A DNA stretch of 64,000 bases. It comes from Saprospiraceae bacterium. GTDB taxonomy: Bacteria; Bacteroidota; Bacteroidia; Chitinophagales; Saprospiraceae. A program made the position numbers and the translations under genes. A model generated the notes under the pieces. The model was given only the letters and a program-made list of their open reading frames with translations. It was not told the origin of the DNA and did no database searches. The stretch covers positions 39,134-103,133 of the forward strand of contig JALHRR010000014.1 of assembly GCA_022841345.1 (NCBI GenBank), given 5' to 3'. Every line of letters begins with the position of its first letter. Position 1 is the first letter of the stretch. Below are positions 63,067-64,000 of the stretch, piece by piece.

Positions 63067-63797
63067 TAGAATCTGCTTTCCAGGTAATACGGCAACATAG
63101 CACGCCAGGTTGGCCAGTCATGACTCATATCATAACCCCAGATATCCAGCTCATGAGGAATTCCTTTAGCATGCAGTACACCTGAGAATTTTCTGGATGC
63201 ATCCGGAGATTCATAGCTACCGGAGCCTGTTAAAATATGTATGTGAGAAGATTTTTGCAATTTAGGCAAATAATAGTCATCAGCCAGATTGGGTATGTAA
63301 TGAATCGGGGAATTAAAATAAACATCATCATCATAATAACCATCCGTATATGAAGTCAGGTCATACACACCACTCATTGCAATAACGCCATCAATCAGAT
63401 CAGGTCTTTTGAAAAATAAATTAGCTGAATGAAGTGCACCCAGTGAAGCCCCCGTGGTAATGATGGGAGTATTGGCAGAGCTGGTATTTTTTATAAAAGG
63501 AATGACCTCATTATAAACATAATCATTGAATTGCTGATGTCTGATAGCCTTATGTCTGGGATGCATTTTGCGATTGAGCCAGCTTTCAGCATTAATACTA
63601 TTGATGGAATACACTTTTACTTTACCGCTTTCGATATGTTTGCTGATCGCATCTATTAATAGAAAACGCTCATATTCAAGATAATCTGCAGCAGCGGTTG
63701 GAAGCATAAGTAAGGCAAATCCATAATGGCCGTAGACAGCAATTTCCATTTTTTTGTTGAGCGCAGGGCTATACCATTCCTTTATTTCACGATGCAT
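63066..63797 (-). CDS. Putative esterase (alpha/beta hydrolase, EstA/Fes-like)
   Basis: A 243-aa alpha/beta hydrolase of the 'putative esterase' family: nucleophile elbow GASLGALHSANLFFKRPD (G-x-S-x-G, Ser about residue 119), an acid region near LTGSGSYESPDAS, and the His in YDMSHDWPTWRAMLP (about 226). No signal peptide, so cytoplasmic. It is first in a two-gene unit with the CX4CH lipoprotein. Confidence 0.88.
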   Translation of the reverse strand: MHREIKEWYSPALNKKMEIAVYGHYGFALLMLPTAAADYLEYERFLLIDAISKHIESGKVKVYSINSINAESWLNRKMHPRHKAIRHQQFNDYVYNEVIPFIKNTSSANTPIITTGASLGALHSANLFFKRPDLIDGVIAMSGVYDLTSYTDGYYDDDVYFNSPIHYIPNLADDYYLPKLQKSSHIHILTGSGSYESPDASRKFSGVLHAKGIPHELDIWGYDMSHDWPTWRAMLPYYLESRF

Positions 63798-63876
63798 AGG
63801 TTTTTGTTTTGTGGTTCGGTCTGTAAAATAGTAAGATTTTGGATTTTGCAGCTATCATTCTCATTTATGAACAAAA

Positions 63877-64000
63877 GATTGTTGTGTGAGTGAGCGTTCG
63901 GGCTTAGAGAGTGGGAAGATTGATAAGATTGTTGTGTGGGTAAGAGTTGTGTGTTAGTGTGTGGGAAGATTGATAAGATTGTTGTGTGAGTGAGCGTTCG
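63877..64000 (+). repeat. GT/GA-rich direct repeats at the right edge
   Basis: Two 28-bp direct copies (63911-63938 and 63961-63988, opening GTGGGAAGATTGATAAGATT) and two 24-bp copies (63877-63900 and 63977-64000, ending GAGTGAGCGTTCG) overlap each other. The array runs out of the window. The plus strand is C-poor, like 62471-62640. Confidence 0.85.

Overview
The window comes from an AT-rich Bacteroidota genome, most likely the Saprospiria/Chitinophagia part of the phylum. This rests on type IX secretion system (T9SS) C-terminal sorting domains on very large secreted proteins, a PorP/SprF protein, a CzcA-TolC fusion, and a promoter of the Bacteroidota TTG / TAnnTTTG type. Species-level placement is inference. 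No tRNA, rRNA or CRISPR array was seen.

Layout. 0-8.3 kb: a divalent metal efflux island (RND pump fused to an outer-membrane factor and cut by the left edge, His-rich periplasmic adaptor, His-rich HMBD lipoprotein, P1B-2 ATPase, DUF3703 protein). 8.3-22.6 kb: a stretch bounded by two direct copies of a 165-bp repeat, each followed by its own long hairpin. It holds a Crp/Fnr regulator, a vanadium-haloperoxidase-like lipoprotein, a NhaP2-type antiporter, a membrane-anchored GltB-like enzyme, a Rnk-like protein, and a stress set (AraC regulator, YceI, SDR, OsmC, DODA-like dioxygenase, Usp). 23-29 kb: two T9SS-exported giant proteins. 29-32 kb: two PNPOx-fold genes, an IS1595-type insertion sequence with recognisable inverted repeats, and an AhpD-like protein.

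32-47.6 kb is the most interesting part. A minus-strand set (membrane glycosyltransferase-like protein, GT2, methyltransferase) is divergent from a tightly packed plus-strand operon of nine genes. In order these are a membrane protein, an NqrB/RnfD-like membrane domain fused to a CRTAC/ASPIC-UnbV beta-propeller, two membrane desaturases/hydroxylases, a Rieske oxygenase, a B12-type radical SAM enzyme, an unknown protein, a GH3-type acyl-adenylating enzyme and a GNAT-like protein. The gene content suggests an uncharacterised oxidised lipid or amide natural product pathway.

47.6-64 kb: RtcB RNA ligase, a DUF3820 protein, a PadR-PspC operon with a readable promoter/operator, a PorP/SprF protein, a CBS-type PLP enzyme, a LysM/RlpA-like protein, a four-repeat DUF4394 T9SS protein, a second haloperoxidase-like lipoprotein, a YwqK-like MORN lipoprotein, a CX4CH haem-type lipoprotein and an esterase. 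Intergenic DNA in 49-53 kb and at the right end is rich in palindromes and short repeats.
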